A DNA stretch of 64,000 nucleotides from an uncultured Acetobacteraceae bacterium (GCA_943912335.1 CALTUD010000021.1:1-64000); one strand, 5' to 3'; counted from the first letter of the stretch, positions 53,769-62,869 are shown. Notes: generated by a model from the letters alone, not told the origin. Program-made: numbers and translations.

Positions 53769-54154
53769 GCGGCATCCTGCCGCCGACGCCGGCGGTTCTG
53801 CGTTCCTACCGCCTCAGCACCTACCGCGCCGGTCCGGTCGTGGCGCGTGTCGGCCGGGTGCCGCGCGGGATGACGGGCTATGGGCCTCGGGAAACGCTCG
53901 CGATGCTGAGCGCCGCCAATCCGGGCGGGCGGCTGATGCCGGAGGGCTGGAACCGGCGGGCCATGCGGCGTCTGGAACAGGCGCTGCGTCGGGTGCCGCA
54001 TGTCGCGGGGGAAGGACGGCTGGGACGCTGGGGCGAGCCGCTGCTGCTGGCGCGCCTGCCCGCACGCCCGGCAGCGATCCTGGCCCGGCGCTTCCGGCAG
54101 AACGCGATCGTGGTGCTGCGTCGCGACCGGCCGGCACGGCTGGTGCTGTTGTGA
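53765..54154 (+). CDS. DUF3293-family protein
   Basis: A 129-residue protein matching the DUF3293 pattern: AMLSAANPGGRLMPEGWNRR (about 43-62), a middle EGRLGRWGEPLLLARL and a late ILARRFRQNAIVVLRRDRPA. The function is unknown in all members. The TTG start overlaps the rodA stop (TTGA) and the stop overlaps the next GTG, so rodA, this gene and the acetyltransferase gene are a coupled set. Confidence 0.8.
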   Translation: MSGILPPTPAVLRSYRLSTYRAGPVVARVGRVPRGMTGYGPRETLAMLSAANPGGRLMPEGWNRRAMRRLEQALRRVPHVAGEGRLGRWGEPLLLARLPARPAAILARRFRQNAIVVLRRDRPARLVLL

Positions 54155-54609
54155 GCAGCCGCTACGGGCTGGAGATCCGCGCGGCCCAGTCCGCCGATGC
54201 GGCCGGGCTGTCGGAGATGCTGGACGCCAATGGCCTCGCCCTGCCCGCGCGTATCCTGGCCGAGCGCATCGAGCTCCAGCGCGCGACGCCGAGCGGCACC
54301 GTGCTGCTGGCGCTGGAATGGGGGCCGCCGAGCGGGATGGTGTCGGTGCACTGGCACCCGTCCTTGTTCGAGGCGCATCCGGTGGCGCGCATCAGCACGC
54401 TGCTGGTGGATCGCGAGCAGCGCCGTCGCGGCATCGGACGGTTGCTGGTGAAGGCCGCATCGCAGGCGGCGCGCGTGGCGGGTTGCGACCGGATCGTGCT
54501 GGAGATCGGCCCGGACACGCCGGCGCTGGCCGAATTTGGTGCTGCGACCGGCTTTACGATGCTCGGCAGCCACATGGTGCGCTCGCTGCGCCGGCAGACG
54601 CAGGGTTGA
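54151..54609 (+). CDS. GNAT-family N-acetyltransferase
   Basis: A 152-residue acetyltransferase. The acetyl-CoA site is LLVDREQRRRGIGRLLVKAA (R/Q-x-x-G-x-G/A at about residues 88-103), preceded by the beta strands of motif B, and the late FGAATGFTMLGSHMVRSL is the typical C-terminal end. The GTG start overlaps the preceding stop (GTGA). The substrate is unknown. It converges with the phosphoketolase gene. Confidence 0.82.
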   Translation: MSSRYGLEIRAAQSADAAGLSEMLDANGLALPARILAERIELQRATPSGTVLLALEWGPPSGMVSVHWHPSLFEAHPVARISTLLVDREQRRRGIGRLLVKAASQAARVAGCDRIVLEIGPDTPALAEFGAATGFTMLGSHMVRSLRRQTQG

Positions 54610-54655
54610 ACGCGCGAACGGAGCGCCGCGCCGGCAGCGCCCCGAATGTGTCGCG

Positions 54656-57040
54656 TCAGTCCTCGGTCCACACCCAGTCGCGGATCTCGGGCAGATCGTC
54701 GAACGCCTCACGGATATGGGCGTCGTGCCGCGCCAGCGTCGTCTCGCAGTAATCGGCGAGCGCCGTGTCGGCAAAGAGATGCGGCAGATAGCGCGTCACG
54801 TCGAGACACAGATGCAGGCGGCTCATCTCGTTCTGCACCACCATGTCGAACGGCGTGGTGGTGGTGCCTTCCTCCTGATAGCCGCGCACATGGAACCGGT
54901 CGTGCCAGGCGCGCCCGTGCAGCAGATCGTGCACCACGCCAGGATAGCCGTGGAACGCGAACACGACCGGCGCGGACTCGGTGAAGATGGCATTGAAATC
55001 GGCTGCTTCCATGCCGTGCGGATGGCGGTCCTGCGGGCAGAGCCGCATCAGATCGACGACGTTCACCACACGCACCTTCACCTGCGGCGCATAACGGCGC
55101 AGCAGCCAGGCAGCGGCGACGATCTCCTGGGTCGGAATGTCGCCGGCGCAGGCGAGAACCACATCCGGCTGTTCCGGCTCACGGCTGTATTGCGGCCAGA
55201 TGCCCGCACCCAGGCGGCAATGCGCATCCGCTTCTTCCATGGTCAGCCACTGCAATTGCGGCTGCTTGTCGATCACCATCAGGTTCAGATAGTTCACGCT
55301 GCGGAAGCAATGATTGGCGACGCTGAGCAGGCAGTTCGCATCGGGCGGCAGATACACGCGCGCCACCAGCGGCTTGCGATGGATCACGGTGTCGATGAAG
55401 CCCGGGCCCTGATGGCTGAAACCGTTATGGTCGTTGCGCCAGCAGGTCGATGTCAGCAGATAGTTGAAGGAGGGGATGTCCGCACGCCAGGGCAGGCGAC
55501 GCGCATGCTCGATCCATTTGGCGTGCTGCATCGCCATGGAATCGATGATCATCGCGAACGCCTCGTAGCTCGCGAACAAACCGTGCCGTCCTGTCAGGGT
55601 GTAGCCTTCGAGCCAGCCATGGCAACAATGCTCGCTCAGAACCTCCATCACCCGCCCGCCATGCGACACGTGGTCGTCGTTCGGCAGGATCTCGGTGGCG
55701 AGACAGCGATCGGACACCTCGAACACCGCACCGAGCCGGTTCGAGTTCGTCTCGTCCGGGCAGAACAAACGGAAATTGTCTGGATTGTTCTTGTAGATGT
55801 CGCGCAGATAACGGCCGAGCACGGCGGTCGATCCGGTGCGTTCGGCAGCCCGCTGGCTGAAGGCGATCGCGTAGTCCCTGTAATCCGGCAGGTCGAGCGG
55901 CTTGCGCAGCAGGCCGCCATTGGCGTGCGGATTGCTGCCCATCCGGCGTGCGCCGTCCGGCGACAGGGAGGCGTATTCCGCGCGCAGAACGCCGTTCTCG
56001 TCGAACAACTCTTCCGGGCGGTAGCTGCGCATCCAGTCTTCCAGGATGCGCAGATGCTCCGGATTGGTCTTCACCTCCGCCACCGGCACCTGATGCGCAC
56101 GGAACGTGCCTTCGACCTGCACGCCGTCGACGATCTTTGGTCCGGTCCAGCCTTTCGGCGTGCGCAGAACGATCATCGGCCAACGCAGATCGTCCGGCCT
56201 CGCCCCGCTGCGTGCCGCCTGCTGGATCGCCTTGATCTTGGTGATCGCGGCCTCGCTGGCAGCGGCGAAATCCTGATGCACCTGCGCCGGCCGGTCGCCT
56301 TCTACGAACACGGGGTCGTAGCCCTGGCCGCGAAAGAACTGCTCCAGATCGGCGTCGGAGCGGCGCCCCCAGACCGTCGGTCCGGCGATCTTGTATCCGT
56401 TCAGATGGAAGATCGGCAGAACCGCGCCGTCGCGGCTCGGATCGATGAAGTCGATGCTCTTCCAGCTTCCGGCCAGGGGGCCCGTCTCGGACTCGCCGTC
56501 GCCCACCACCGCCGCCACCAGCAGATCGGGATTGTCCATCACCGCGCCGAACGCATGCACCAGCACGTAGCCGAGTTCGCCACCTTCATGGATCGAGCCC
56601 GGCGTCGGCACGCTCACATGGCTCGGCACGCCGCCCGGCGTCGAGAACTGGCGGAACAGCTTCAGCATCCCCGCCTCGTCGCGTGTCACCTGCGGATAGA
56701 TCTCGGTGTAGCTGCCTTCAAGCCACACATTGGCGATCAGGGCGGGACCGCCATGGCCCGGACCGGCCATGTAGATCGCATCGAGGTCGTATTTCCGGAT
56801 CAGCCGGTTCATATGCACGTAGATCAGGTTCAGCCCCGGCGACGTGCCCCAATGCCCGAGCAGACGCGGCTTGACGTGATCGACGCTGAGCGGCTCACGC
56901 AGAAGCGGATTCTGCATCAGGTAGATCTGCCCGACATTCAGGTAGTTGGCGGCGCGCCACCAACCGTCCATCCGCCGCAATTCGTCCGCGTCCAGGGGTG
57001 CCGAAACGGCCGCGCCGTCGTTCGATCGGCTCTGCATCAT
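54656..57040 (-). CDS. xfp: Phosphoketolase
   Basis: Thiamin-diphosphate enzyme that splits xylulose-5-phosphate or fructose-6-phosphate with phosphate to acetyl phosphate plus glyceraldehyde-3-phosphate or erythrose-4-phosphate. The 794 residues match the family: YLNVGQIYLMQNPLLREPL, GHWGTSPGLNLIYVHMNRLI, GPGHGGPALIANVWLEGSYT, VGDGESETGPLAGSWKS (the GDG cofactor motif) and PDETNSNRLGAVFEV. The ATG at 57040 has GGAG 7 nt upstream; one at 57052 has none. It follows ackA by 43 bp, so acetyl phosphate from this enzyme is passed to acetate kinase. Confidence 0.96.
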   Translation of the reverse strand: MMQSRSNDGAAVSAPLDADELRRMDGWWRAANYLNVGQIYLMQNPLLREPLSVDHVKPRLLGHWGTSPGLNLIYVHMNRLIRKYDLDAIYMAGPGHGGPALIANVWLEGSYTEIYPQVTRDEAGMLKLFRQFSTPGGVPSHVSVPTPGSIHEGGELGYVLVHAFGAVMDNPDLLVAAVVGDGESETGPLAGSWKSIDFIDPSRDGAVLPIFHLNGYKIAGPTVWGRRSDADLEQFFRGQGYDPVFVEGDRPAQVHQDFAAASEAAITKIKAIQQAARSGARPDDLRWPMIVLRTPKGWTGPKIVDGVQVEGTFRAHQVPVAEVKTNPEHLRILEDWMRSYRPEELFDENGVLRAEYASLSPDGARRMGSNPHANGGLLRKPLDLPDYRDYAIAFSQRAAERTGSTAVLGRYLRDIYKNNPDNFRLFCPDETNSNRLGAVFEVSDRCLATEILPNDDHVSHGGRVMEVLSEHCCHGWLEGYTLTGRHGLFASYEAFAMIIDSMAMQHAKWIEHARRLPWRADIPSFNYLLTSTCWRNDHNGFSHQGPGFIDTVIHRKPLVARVYLPPDANCLLSVANHCFRSVNYLNLMVIDKQPQLQWLTMEEADAHCRLGAGIWPQYSREPEQPDVVLACAGDIPTQEIVAAAWLLRRYAPQVKVRVVNVVDLMRLCPQDRHPHGMEAADFNAIFTESAPVVFAFHGYPGVVHDLLHGRAWHDRFHVRGYQEEGTTTTPFDMVVQNEMSRLHLCLDVTRYLPHLFADTALADYCETTLARHDAHIREAFDDLPEIRDWVWTED

Positions 57041-57083
57041 CGGTTTCTCCATTATGGTGTCGTCGGAACGGCAGGCCGCGACC

Positions 57084-58259
57084 TCAGCCGCAAGCGCCGT
57101 TCAGCGTGTCGATCGTGTGCCGGATCACCATCGCTTCCTCGTCCGTTTCCAGACGCAGCACGCGTATCCGGCTCTCCGGGGTCGAGATCGTATCGCGATG
57201 CCGTTCGTTGGCGTCAGGGTCCAGCGAAACGCCGAGCCATTCGAGCTGCGCGCAGATCTTCGCGCGGATCGGCGCCGCATGGGCGCCGATCCCGGCGGTG
57301 AACACGATCCCGTCGAGCCCGCCGAGCGAAACCGCCATCGTCCCGATCATGCGTGCGGCACGGCTCACGAACATGTCCACCGCGCACTTCGCCGCAGGCG
57401 CGTCACTTTCAATAAGAACGCGCATGTCGCTGGAAAGTCCTTCGGACAGGCCGAGCAGGCCAGAGCGGTGATACAGAACGTCCTCGATCCCGTCGGCATC
57501 CATGCCGAGCTGCTGCATCATGTGCAGGATCACGCCCGGATCGAGCGCGCCGCCGCGCGTGCCCATCACCAGGCCGTCCAGCGCGGTGAATCCCATCGTG
57601 GTGTCGACGCTGCGACCGTTGTTCATCGCACACAGGCTGGCGCCGTTGCCGAGATGCGCCACCACAACACGACCCGACGCCAAATCCGGCTCACGCTCGC
57701 GCAGACATGCAGCGATGTATTCGTAGGACAGGCCGTGGAACCCGTAACGCCTGATCCCCTGCCGCGCGAACGCTTCCGGCAGAGCGAACCGCCAGGAGGT
57801 TTCGGGCATGGCATGGTGAAACGCGGTGTCGAAACACGCGACCTGCCGCACACCCGGCCGCAACGTCTCCAGCGCCCGCACCGGCGCCAGACCGTGCGGC
57901 TGGTGCAGCGGCGCCAGCGCGGTCAGCCGCTCCAGCGTTTCCAGCACCTCGGGCGTGACCCGCACCGGTTCGGCATAATCGCGCCCGCCATGCACGATGC
58001 GATGGCCGACACCCGCCAGACCGTCCTCGGCATGGTTCTCGATCCATTCAAGCAACTCGCCCAGACGTGTGTCGTAGTTGCCTTCCACCAAAGCCCGGTC
58101 GAGCACCGTGGCACCGGCCGAATCCGTCGCGCGCGCATGCGCCTCGCCGTCCATCGCCTCCACCTGTCCGGTGATACGGCGTCGCGGCGTGCCGTCCGCG
58201 CCTAGGGCGGACAAGGCGAATTTCAGGGTCGACGACCCGGCGTTCAGGGCAAGGAACAT
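57084..58259 (-). CDS. ackA: Acetate kinase
   Basis: Converts acetyl phosphate and ADP to acetate and ATP. The start at 58259 gives 391 residues beginning MFLALNAGSSTLKFALSALG with the phosphate-1 NAGSSTLK; an in-frame ATG at 58280 would add seven residues. Further sites are RIVHGG, FDTAFHHAMP (catalytic region), HLGNGASLCAMNNGRSVDTT and FTAGIGAHAAPIR. It is the first gene of the ackA-xfp operon; together they form an ATP-yielding bypass from pentose phosphates to acetate. No pta gene is nearby. An FNR/FixK-like box lies about 86 bp upstream of the start. Confidence 0.96.
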   Translation of the reverse strand: MFLALNAGSSTLKFALSALGADGTPRRRITGQVEAMDGEAHARATDSAGATVLDRALVEGNYDTRLGELLEWIENHAEDGLAGVGHRIVHGGRDYAEPVRVTPEVLETLERLTALAPLHQPHGLAPVRALETLRPGVRQVACFDTAFHHAMPETSWRFALPEAFARQGIRRYGFHGLSYEYIAACLREREPDLASGRVVVAHLGNGASLCAMNNGRSVDTTMGFTALDGLVMGTRGGALDPGVILHMMQQLGMDADGIEDVLYHRSGLLGLSEGLSSDMRVLIESDAPAAKCAVDMFVSRAARMIGTMAVSLGGLDGIVFTAGIGAHAAPIRAKICAQLEWLGVSLDPDANERHRDTISTPESRIRVLRLETDEEAMVIRHTIDTLNGACG

Positions 58260-58584
58260 GACGCTCCGATCCTTGGGCATGCGGCCGACTCTCGCCCGGC
58301 ACGCAGGAGAACGATGATCCGCCGACCTCGTCCGGACCATGATCCAGATCAATCGAGCGCCGATCGGCGTCCTGGACCACGCTTCGCGTCATGATGTTTG
58401 CGTGACGCCCCGACGGGGCAGTGCCGCCATCGCCGGCGGTGGACGCGGGCTCGGTCCAGGCGGAGCGCCGCCCGGAGGACGATTCGACCCGCCAGTCCCG
58501 CTCTTGCGGTGTTGGTCGGCATGACGCGATTGTGTGCGGACGCAGCTCCGGTCGAACGTGGGACGCCCGATCGTCGGACGCCGA
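58260..58584. other. Gap between crtB and ackA, no gene recognised
   Basis: This 325-bp stretch lies between the end of crtB (58585) and the start of ackA (58259), both minus strand. Open frames in it lack recognisable domains and lie on both strands without ribosome sites. It must carry the ackA-xfp promoter and perhaps the 3' end of the crt transcript. The only specific site I find is the FNR/FixK-like palindrome at 58339-58352. Confidence 0.5.
58339..58352 (-). promoter_or_regulatory. FNR/FixK-like palindrome upstream of ackA-xfp
   Basis: On the minus strand the site reads TTGAT-CTGG-ATCAT, matching nine of the ten defined bases of the FNR/FixK consensus TTGAT-N4-ATCAA. It is centred about 86 bp upstream of the ackA start codon, a distance compatible with activation if the transcript starts about 45 bp before ackA. 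Oxygen-responsive control of a fermentative acetate pathway would make sense, but a single short match can arise by chance. Confidence 0.4.
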
Positions 58585-59475
58585 TCAGCGCCGCGGCAGG
58601 CCGTTCCCGGCGATCCATTCGGCGAAAACGGTCCGCATCACCAGAGCGGCACGTGCAGGACCAGATACCACCGTGCGCGGCCCCACCAGATAGGACGGCC
58701 CGCGTCGCAGGATCGTCTCGCCGATCCGCCGATACAGGGCCGCCGCCACCGGGATCGACAACCGCGCCTGCGACGGCAGTGCCGCGTATCCCAGCGCCCC
58801 GAGCGCATAATGCCGCTCCGCCAGGGCCAGCAGCTTGCGCACGGCGGGGAACACGGCGGGAGGGTCTTGCAGCAGCGTGTCCGGCACGCTGGCGGCTGGC
58901 AGCCAACAAGCCGGCAGGTAGATGCGGTCCCGCCCGGCATCCTCCGCCACGTCGCGGGCGATGTTGGTGAGTTGCATGGCGATCCCAAGCGCCTCGGCCT
59001 GTGTCCTGGCCGTCCGGTCCGCGATGCCGAGCACGTCGCACATCATGATACCCACCGTGCCCGCGGCGCCGGCGGCATAGCGCAGCAACGCGGCCTCGTC
59101 GGCGATCCGCACCGGTTCCAGATCGGACAGCATTGCACGCACCAGGGCGGCGGCGCTGTTGCGGCACACGCCGAGCTGCCGGAGCCGCGCGCCCAGAGCC
59201 GTGCGCGGCCCCTGCCCCGCGAGATCGGCCTCGATCGCCAGCAGCGACACGCGCGCCGAGACAGGGTCAGGCGCCTCGTCGGCCAGATCGTCCACGGCGC
59301 GGCAGGCGGCATACAGCGCCGCCGCACGCGCGAACGAATCCCGCCCCATCAGGCGTCCGGCGAGACGGAACGAGCGCCCGTGACGCGACAGAACCGCCAG
59401 ATCGGCCGGTGCTGCGTCGAAAATCGCCTCCTCCGTGCGCACCGAGGCCGGAAGCTCATGCGCGAGCCCGCTCAT
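58585..59475 (-). CDS. crtB: Phytoene synthase
   Basis: Condenses two geranylgeranyl diphosphates to phytoene, the first committed carotenoid step. The 296 residues show the prenyl-synthase pattern: YAACRAVDDLADE (first Asp-rich motif, about residues 57-69) and GIAMQLTNIARDVAEDAGRD (second Asp-rich motif, about 175-194) followed by RIYLPACW. The alternative, a squalene-type HpnD, is less likely given the adjacent crtI. Its ATG overlaps the crtI stop (ATGA), as in purple bacteria. It is the last gene of the puf-crt string. Confidence 0.92.
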   Translation of the reverse strand: MSGLAHELPASVRTEEAIFDAAPADLAVLSRHGRSFRLAGRLMGRDSFARAAALYAACRAVDDLADEAPDPVSARVSLLAIEADLAGQGPRTALGARLRQLGVCRNSAAALVRAMLSDLEPVRIADEAALLRYAAGAAGTVGIMMCDVLGIADRTARTQAEALGIAMQLTNIARDVAEDAGRDRIYLPACWLPAASVPDTLLQDPPAVFPAVRKLLALAERHYALGALGYAALPSQARLSIPVAAALYRRIGETILRRGPSYLVGPRTVVSGPARAALVMRTVFAEWIAGNGLPRR

Positions 59476-60962
59476 GCCGCCTCCCGCATCAGCGTTTCGA
59501 CCAGCTTGGCGGAACACAGAACGCCCGGCACGCCCGCGCCCGGATGGGTGCCGGCGCCGACCAGATACAGGTTGCGCACCGCGCGCACGCGGTTGTGGAA
59601 CCGGAAATAGGCCGACTGGCGCAGGATCGGCGCGATGGAGAAACCCGCCCCGTCGCGCGACAGATAATCGGTCTTGAAATCCGTCGGCGCGAGGCTGCTT
59701 TCGGAGGTGATGCAGCGTTCGAGACCCGGCAGGGTCCGCTCTGCCAGAAGGGCGACGATGCGGTCGCGCAACACCGCCCGCGCCCGATCCCAGTCGATCG
59801 GCGCGCGCAGATTCGGCATGGGTGCGAGCACGTAGAACGCATCCTGCCCCGGCGGCGCCAGAGACGGGTCGGTCGCCGTCGGCCGGTGCAGGTACAGCGA
59901 CAGATCCTCCGGCAGCACCGGATCCGTGCCGAATATCCGGTCCAGCAGATCGCGATAGGATCGTCCGAGCAGGATCGTGTGATGCGCGACGGCGGGATAG
60001 GTCCGCATCGTACCGAAATAGAGCACGAACAGCCCCATCGAGGGCTGCAAACGATCCAGGCGCCGTCTGGAGCGACGCCGGCCCGGCGGCAGCAGGGTCT
60101 CGTGCACCATCGGCGCGTCGGCATTGGCGATCACGATCTCGGCCGGCACGAACTCGCCGCTCTCCAGGACCACGCCGCGCGTTTCGCCATTCTCGACCGA
60201 GAGACGCGACGCCGTCGCGCCATAGCGCATCGCGATGCCGTGCCGTTCGCCGAGTTGCGCGAGCTGCCGGACAAGTTCGGTGGTGCCGCCCCGCGCGAAC
60301 CAGACTCCGCCCTCGCGTTCGAGCTGCTGGATCAGCGCATACAGCGCCGGGGAGCGGAACGGATGGCCGCCCACCAGCAGCATCTGCAAGGTGAACACGC
60401 GTCGCAGCGATTCGTCGGCGATATCGCGTGCGACGAAGCGATACAGGGAGCGCCATGCCCCCAGACGCAGAAGCGTCGGCACGGCACGCAGCATCGCCGC
60501 CGGGCGATGGAACGGCATGGTGCCCATCCGCACGTAACCCGCCTGGTACAACGCCCGCGTGCGTTCGGCCAGACGGCCGAAACCCGCCGCATCGCCGGGC
60601 GCGAAGGCCGCGACGCGCGCGCGCATCTCCTCGACCGTGCCGCCGTAATCGAAGAAGCGCCCATCGGCGAAGCCGATCCGGTACCAGGGCTGCACGGGCA
60701 GAAACGCGACATGCTCCGCGCGCTCCTCGCCGAACAGGCGCCAGAGTTCGTCGAACAGATCGGGCGCGGTGATCACGGTGGGTCCGGCATCGAAGGTGAA
60801 GCCGTCGCGCCGGAACACGCGTGCGCGTCCGCCCGGCTGGTCGAGACGTTCGATCACCTGCACGTCGTAACCCATGGCCCGTGCACGCAATGCGGCGGCG
60901 AGACCGCCGAAGCCCGCACCGATCACCACGACACGGCCAGACCGTTTCGCCTCCGCCCTCAT
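59472..60962 (-). CDS. crtI: Phytoene desaturase
   Basis: FAD-dependent enzyme introducing conjugated double bonds into phytoene to give neurosporene or lycopene. The start at 60962 gives 496 residues beginning MRAEAKRSGRVVVIGAGFGG; the dinucleotide motif and IERLDQPGGRARVFRRDG follow, then FTFDAGPTVITAP. The C-terminal NLYLVGAGTHPGAGVPGVLC is the bacterial phytoene dehydrogenase signature. The number of desaturations cannot be read from sequence. It overlaps both orf67 (TGATG) and crtB, so synthesis is coupled. Confidence 0.95.
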   Translation of the reverse strand: MRAEAKRSGRVVVIGAGFGGLAAALRARAMGYDVQVIERLDQPGGRARVFRRDGFTFDAGPTVITAPDLFDELWRLFGEERAEHVAFLPVQPWYRIGFADGRFFDYGGTVEEMRARVAAFAPGDAAGFGRLAERTRALYQAGYVRMGTMPFHRPAAMLRAVPTLLRLGAWRSLYRFVARDIADESLRRVFTLQMLLVGGHPFRSPALYALIQQLEREGGVWFARGGTTELVRQLAQLGERHGIAMRYGATASRLSVENGETRGVVLESGEFVPAEIVIANADAPMVHETLLPPGRRRSRRRLDRLQPSMGLFVLYFGTMRTYPAVAHHTILLGRSYRDLLDRIFGTDPVLPEDLSLYLHRPTATDPSLAPPGQDAFYVLAPMPNLRAPIDWDRARAVLRDRIVALLAERTLPGLERCITSESSLAPTDFKTDYLSRDGAGFSIAPILRQSAYFRFHNRVRAVRNLYLVGAGTHPGAGVPGVLCSAKLVETLMREAA

Positions 60963-61165
60963 CAGCCCGGCTGGATCACCGTGTCGTAGATCACCTTCCA
61001 GTAAGGGCCGACGAACAAGATGATCAGGAGTGCGCTGCCCCCCACCGCGCCCAGGGCGCCGAGCGCCACGAACCAGCCGAAGAAACGCTTCCACCACCCG
61101 TACACGATCCCGCCGGCGAGCCAGAGCGCCACCAGAACCACGGTGATCACCAGCGGAAAATACAT
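60962..61165 (-). CDS. 67-residue membrane protein in the puf-crt operon
   Basis: I do not recognise a family. The protein has two hydrophobic helices (about residues 4-23 and 33-56) joined by the basic-aromatic loop YGWWKRFFGWF and a short tail FVGPYWKVIYDTVIQPG, which suggests a tight hairpin in the inner membrane. It starts 18 bp after the triheme cytochrome gene and its stop overlaps the crtI start (TGATG), so it is translated as part of the same message. Small aromatic-rich membrane proteins of this kind sometimes assist pigment-protein assembly, but that is only a suggestion. Confidence 0.7.
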   Translation of the reverse strand: MYFPLVITVVLVALWLAGGIVYGWWKRFFGWFVALGALGAVGGSALLIILFVGPYWKVIYDTVIQPG

Positions 61166-61183
61166 GTCACGCTCCGGTTCGCA

Positions 61184-62869
61184 TCAGTAGGCGCCATCGG
61201 TCCTGAGCTGCGTGTAGACGCGCGCGCTGAAATTCGCGAGTTGCGCGCTCTTCTGCGTGGGGGCGACGGTGCTGTCGCGATACAGGATCGGGCAATACGC
61301 CACGGTGAGACCGTTGACGATCTGTTCCCGTTTCAGATCCGGCGCGGCCTGTCTCACCTTCGCGACCACGTCGTTCACCGTCGGCAGCATGGTCGGCAGA
61401 GTCATCGCCGAGAGTGCCGCCTGGATGCCGTTGCCGTTATCGGCCAGAACCTTCTCCAGCTCCGGTTCGTCGAGCTTCGGGCAGCCGCCGGCATGCTTGC
61501 CGTTCAGCATGCTCTGCGCCGCGCCGTCCGCGTCCACCCGATTCACCGACACCAGGAACGCATCCGCGTTCGGCGGCGCGTTGTTGCTCCAGGCCTGGCG
61601 CACGTAGTTGGCGACGTCGGCGATCTGCTTGTCGGTCATGCTGTCGCCGAGCGCCGGCATCACGCCGAACGATCCCTTCGCTTCCACGCCGCCGATGATC
61701 ACGTTGATGACGTTGTGCGGTCCCGCCGCCAGGATCATGCCGTTGCCGTCCAGCGCCGGCACGACGCCTTTCTCGCCCTTGCCGTCCGCACCATGGCACG
61801 CCGAGCAGAACGCGTTGTAGACCTGCGCGCCCGGCGGGTTCGGCCCCTTGTAGGCATCACGCTTGTATGGGCTGTACGTCGACGGCCGGTCCTGCGTGCG
61901 CAGATAGGCGATCATCGCTCGGATATCCTCGTCGCGGAACTTCGACAGGCTGACGTCCACGGTTTCGCGCATCGGTCCGACGGCCGTGCCCATCACGTCG
62001 TCCGCGCCGGTCTTCAGATAGTTGAAGAGCTGGTCGTCGGTGTAGCGGCCGAGGCCGCTCGCCTTGTTGTTGGTGATGTTCGGCGTGGCCCAATGCGTGA
62101 TCACGCCGCCCGCGAACGGCAGAGCGATGTCCCGCTTGCCGAGCAGGGTGCGGCCGTTATGGCATTCCGTGCAATGCGCGAAGGAGTTGACGATGTAATC
62201 GCCGCGATTGACCAGAGCGCTCTGCTTCGGATCGTCCTTGAAAATACCGCTGGGAACGAAAGCGAGATTGTAGAGCGCGATCGCCGGCCGGAAGTTGAAC
62301 GGGAACAGGATCTTGTTCTCGGGGATCTTGTACCGGACCGGCGCCTGCGACATGATATAGGCGTAGATCGCCTTGATGTCGTCGTCGCGCATGGACGCGT
62401 ACCACGGGTACGGCATGCCCGGATACACGTTCTGGCCGTGCTTGTTACGGCCCTTGCGGAACAGGGTGACGAAATCCTGGATCGTCCAGCCGCCGATCCC
62501 GGTTTCCCGATCCGGCGTGATGTTGGGCGTATAGAGCGTGCCGAACGGCATCCCCATCGGCCGGCCGCCGGCGAATTCCGGACCGCCGTCATGCGTGTGG
62601 CAGGACGCGCAATCCGCCATGTCGGTCAGATACTTGCCGCGTGCCAGGATATCGGTCGCGGTGGCGTCGCCGCCCTTGGCCACGCTGGCGGGATCGAGCT
62701 GCGCCGCGGTCGGCTTGCCCTGCGGAAAGCTTGGCGGCTGATCGGCCGGGACGTTGCTGTTGTAGGTCTCGGTGCCGTTCCACGCGCGCTCCTGCGCCGA
62801 GGCGGGCAGGCTCGCGACCGAAACGCCGAACAACGCGGTGGCGCCGAGAAGAAAAGAGAACTTGCTCAT
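61184..62869 (-). CDS. Triheme cytochrome c, alcohol-dehydrogenase subunit type
   Basis: A 561-residue exported cytochrome with a signal peptide (cleavage after PASA, about residue 25) and three heme motifs: CASCH (87-91), CTECH (233-237) and CSACH (355-359). Surrounding sequence (RGKYLTDMADCASCHTHDGG, PFGTLYTPNITPDRETGIGG, RGDYIVNSFAHCTECHNG) is that of the cytochrome subunit of membrane alcohol/gluconate dehydrogenases in acetic acid bacteria. No dehydrogenase gene is adjacent. A C-terminal extension of about 110 residues after residue 450 has no heme motif. Its ATG overlaps the pufC stop (ATGA), so it is made together with the reaction-centre cytochrome. Confidence 0.85.
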   Translation of the reverse strand: MSKFSFLLGATALFGVSVASLPASAQERAWNGTETYNSNVPADQPPSFPQGKPTAAQLDPASVAKGGDATATDILARGKYLTDMADCASCHTHDGGPEFAGGRPMGMPFGTLYTPNITPDRETGIGGWTIQDFVTLFRKGRNKHGQNVYPGMPYPWYASMRDDDIKAIYAYIMSQAPVRYKIPENKILFPFNFRPAIALYNLAFVPSGIFKDDPKQSALVNRGDYIVNSFAHCTECHNGRTLLGKRDIALPFAGGVITHWATPNITNNKASGLGRYTDDQLFNYLKTGADDVMGTAVGPMRETVDVSLSKFRDEDIRAMIAYLRTQDRPSTYSPYKRDAYKGPNPPGAQVYNAFCSACHGADGKGEKGVVPALDGNGMILAAGPHNVINVIIGGVEAKGSFGVMPALGDSMTDKQIADVANYVRQAWSNNAPPNADAFLVSVNRVDADGAAQSMLNGKHAGGCPKLDEPELEKVLADNGNGIQAALSAMTLPTMLPTVNDVVAKVRQAAPDLKREQIVNGLTVAYCPILYRDSTVAPTQKSAQLANFSARVYTQLRTDGAY

